Source: Astrocystis sublimbata
Taxonomy: Eukaryota > Ascomycota > Sordariomycetes > Xylariales > Xylariaceae
Length of the DNA: 64,000 nucleotides
NCBI GenBank assembly: GCA_022453515.1
Contig: JAJNNY010000003.1
Location: 1,116,001-1,180,000, forward strand
Direction: 5' to 3'
Within the stretch, counting starts at the first letter, position 1, and each line of letters opens with the position of its first letter. Positions 61,337 to 64,000 of this stretch are shown piece after piece. Below the pieces are notes generated by a model. That model did no database searches. It saw only the letters and a program-made list of their open reading frames with translations, and was not told the DNA's origin. The position numbers and the translations under genes are program-made.

Positions 61337-63468
61337 TCAGCGAATCTGGTACTTCACCCCTGCCCTGACTTTCTCCGCGATCACTATCGCCTCTTCTCTT
61401 GAATTTCTGGAAAAGACATTCAGAAATGCCACGAAGGTATTCTTGCCGTCTCTAGGGTGCGGGATCTTTTGGCCTCGTTTCAGCAAACAACCGTAACGTC
61501 CCAGATAGTCCTTGAACTCCGGGTGGCGCTTCAATAGGTCTGAGCAGACATCGTCGGAGTCAAAAATTCCTTCGCAAGCTGGATCAAATTCAGCGCGGAT
61601 CATGACGAGGACTGTGTGGTTCTGCGCTCCATTCAAGAAGGCTCGCGATAACGCTGCTGCCCGTGCCTTATCGCCCACGCCAAGGAGTAGTGAGATTGCC
61701 CAGTAGTCGATACCATAGACGGTTCCAGGTGTCTGGGAAGCGAACAGTCCTGGTGGACGTGGATTTACTTCGATAATCCAGGGAGTTGGTATAACTGTAT
61801 TCGGTATTTTGTCCTGTCGAGGCCTCAAGTCTACAACACCGCCCACAGACTGGTAGCTGCACTTAGACTGATCAACACGTGCCTCAACATGCATGATACC
61901 ATTTTGGAATCCGAGTCCTTTGAGGGTATGTCCGACAGCGCTTTTCAACGCAAGAAGCTCGTCTTCAGGTAGCGCAGAGGGGAAAACCATATTGGTCTCC
62001 TGGAAGTTTCTGCGCTGGTCTGGAGTGAGATTAGCGGTCGTCGTCGTCGCAGCGTCAGCATTGCCCCCGACGTAGTTCACGTCAGCGCCCTTCGGAAAGT
62101 CGTCGCAGATCTCGCAGAACAAAATTTCTCCATCAACGAATACCATGTTCACGTCGACTTCAGGACCATCACAATACCTTTCTATGAGTACTCTGTCCCC
62201 AACTTCACTCCTGCTCTTCCCAGATATCTTCGCTGCCTCTATGGCCTCCCCAAGTTCAGATTCATCGTTCACTCGCGTGACGCCTTCAGAGTTGAGCCCA
62301 AAGCATGGCTTGACAATCATGGGGAATGTGAGCTTGTCGTGGGAAGACTCCATGAGTGCCAGCACGTCCTTTGTATTTGAAGCGAGGAATGCAGGTCTGT
62401 TCTGGAATCGCCCGAGATTGTATTTGTTGGTGGCTCTCTGGAAGGCTGATGCGGACTCGTAAGAGAACCCAAGGCGCGAAGCGGCAGTGCTTACAGGGAC
62501 TTGCAAGGCCTCCACGAAGGTTGCAAGACCGTCGATTTTCAAGTCTTTGTTATTGGCCCTGTAGCCTCCCACGAGTTCGACGAGTCCTTCCGCTGATGGA
62601 TCTGCCCACCAGGACGAAGGCGCTGGTAAAAGTGTCTCATACCATGAGGTATAGTCCCCTTTGGCTAGCCATCCATCTGCTCGGTCGATGAACACGAGAT
62701 CGATGCCAAGTGCTATGGCTGCATGGTGGGCGAACTGTGTCCAACCACCGCCCTCCGGGTCCTGGTTGCTGCTGCCGACAAGAAGCAGTCTCTTGCGAGT
62801 TATGGGCTCTGACGAAATCCAAGGTAAAGCGAGCTTGTCTTTGAAATCTGCCTCTACTTCCGAAGAGATGGGCAGTATGGGCTTTGTGCTGTTTTCTTGA
62901 TGAAGCTGGACCGAGCTTGGTTTAAGCAAGACTGCTCCGACAGAGGCGCCAATGATATCGTTGAGCGAGACATCACCAGGACGAAGAACAGAGCTGGTGA
63001 CATATTGGAGCGGAAAAGCCAATGTTACCGTCTTTTGAACCCAGAATGCGTCGCGCAAACGATAAGAGACGATATCGGATCTGATTATGGTACCAGTCTC
63101 GAGCGGAATAACGAACCTGATGACGGCGACTCCAAGGTTTGGGGTTGCTGCCGTAGCACGGAGACACTCGCCAAAGAAGTCGAGAACCTCCGACTCAACT
63201 AGCACTTCGTTTGCTTTGGCATCGCCCGTATCTTCGAGTTTTGCTGAAATTGCCGATAAGATAACGTCGATGGTCTGTACTGTTGTACCGCCTTCAGGTC
63301 GCACAACAACAGGATTGGGCGTTGCCCATACACACTCAATAACGATATCTCGAGCACCATCTTATCTCGGTCAATATATTGCCTTGTAACACGTTTCAAG
63401 ATAGGGCTCAGTGCTTGTCATCACTTACCTTTTATGACGCACAGCGTCTTCGAGTACATTTTTGTCAT
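61337..63468 (-). CDS. ATP-grasp ligase, carnosine-synthase-like
   Basis: A predicted ATP-dependent carboxylate-amine ligase joining a carboxyl group, via an acyl phosphate, to an amine. Exons 63429-63468 and 61337-63360 give 687 residues. The N-terminal half (about 1-300) lacks a recognised motif apart from RKRLLLVGSSNQD at the start of a Rossmann-like lobe. The ATP-grasp domain follows: FPMIVKPCFGLNSEGVTRV (ATP lid lysine), VLIERYCDGPEVDVNMVF, GIMHVEARV and WIIEVNPRPPG (metal-binding Glu and Asn). Order and spacing match carnosine synthase and related peptide ligases rather than biotin carboxylase. The 13-codon first exon (MTKMYSKTLCVIK) was chosen because it joins DGARDIVIECVW in frame. 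Substrate unknown. Confidence 0.82.
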
Positions 63469-64000
63469 CTTGAAAGTCGAAGGTCAAAGTTCTTGATGTG
63501 AAAATAGGATACCTCTTTGAGCTGGTGCTATTGACTGGATTTTATTCCGATGCGGCGGACAATGGTCTCATTTATAGTATGAGCTTTTCTTATATCTCGG
63601 GACCGGACACTTTACACATCGCCTCCCTTTGCATCATGACAGCAGACCGTCTGACCTAGTGAGCTGATTGCATCTGCCCCAGGCAACTTAGCATTACACA
63701 ATGATTCCAAGATTCAATCCAACTCCTTACATCAACAGGAGGATCACAGGTCCACATCTACTACATGAACATCAGCCGTCAACTTACAGGCCTCTATGCG
63801 CGTTACATAGCCATATTTCTTCAGCAGGAAGTGTTTACAGCCATTGTCTTAGATCCCTTTCGAAATCCTACGAATGACAGACTCAAATTGAAGTGTCATA
63901 GCTAAGAGATGGGTCTAGAGTTTATTAATGGACAGATCTAGAATTTTATACAGCCCGATACTCAAAGAACTCCGAACGATACGCTTCTTTACAACAGATT
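63469..64000. other. Right-edge upstream region of the ATP-grasp gene
   Basis: Promoter side of the minus-strand ATP-grasp gene. No open frame of note or recognisable element. Confidence 0.45.

Noticed and set aside
1..64000. tRNA, 5S rRNA, CRISPR array or intact transposon
   Set aside because: I looked for tRNA B-box words (GGTTCGANTCC), regularly spaced direct repeats and transposase or reverse-transcriptase motifs. None was convincing by eye; tRNAscan-SE and a repeat search would be decisive.
1..64000. Secondary-metabolite gene cluster
   Set aside because: There is no polyketide synthase, NRPS or terpene cyclase; the reductases, MFS genes and ATP-grasp gene are scattered among housekeeping genes.

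Overview
The window is nuclear DNA of a filamentous ascomycete (Pezizomycotina, probably a Sordariomycete). The evidence is short spliceosomal introns (mostly 50-110 nt, GTRNGT donors, CTAAC-type branch sites), compact genes on both strands, and the gene set itself: complex I 24 kDa subunit, COP9 subunit 3, a microbial-type opsin, a sedolisin, NmrA-like and Dal5-like families, a Sed1-like wall protein and a BAR-SH3 protein. Species cannot be fixed by reading. I reconstructed 20 protein-coding genes exon by exon. In every model the exon lengths add up to an open frame, except gene 13, which carries one in-frame TAG. No rRNA, tRNA, CRISPR array or intact transposon was found.

Layout. 0.7-3.8 kb: complex I 24 kDa subunit and a rhodopsin, both minus strand. 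6.0-14.2 kb: CSN3 (+), RPA1 (-), a dienelactone-hydrolase-family protein (+) and a quinone oxidoreductase (-). 14.9-20.9 kb: an unrecognised 674-residue protein (-), an AT-rich block, and an ADA2/ADGF-type adenosine deaminase (+). 23.2-24.3 kb: an NmrA-like reductase (-), followed by a 4.7 kb gene-poor stretch. 28.9-35.8 kb: CsbD-like stress protein (-), mitochondrial cysteine desulfurase (-) and Rvs167-type BAR-SH3 protein (+). 36.5-43.3 kb: an MFS transporter with a premature stop (-) and a secreted S53 peptidase (+). 44.1-48.8 kb: Aip1 (-) and a twelve-knuckle CCHC protein (-). A 5 kb gene-poor stretch follows. 53.7-57.8 kb: Sed1-like GPI wall protein (+) and ribosomal protein eS28 (-). 58.8-63.5 kb: a Dal5-like MFS permease (+) converging on an ATP-grasp ligase (-).

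Most genes are unrelated housekeeping functions (respiration, Fe-S assembly, replication, protein turnover, endocytosis and actin dynamics, translation). I see no biosynthetic gene cluster. The most interesting local points are: an opsin with the complete carboxylate set of a proton pump and one GC-AG intron; the otherwise intact MFS gene with a single nonsense codon; 19-nt microexons in two unrelated genes; the convergent permease/ATP-grasp pair; an ADA2-family enzyme with no visible signal peptide; and a dispersed palindrome TACCTAGGTA found far more often than chance in non-coding DNA. I did not find a convincing previously undescribed multi-gene system.
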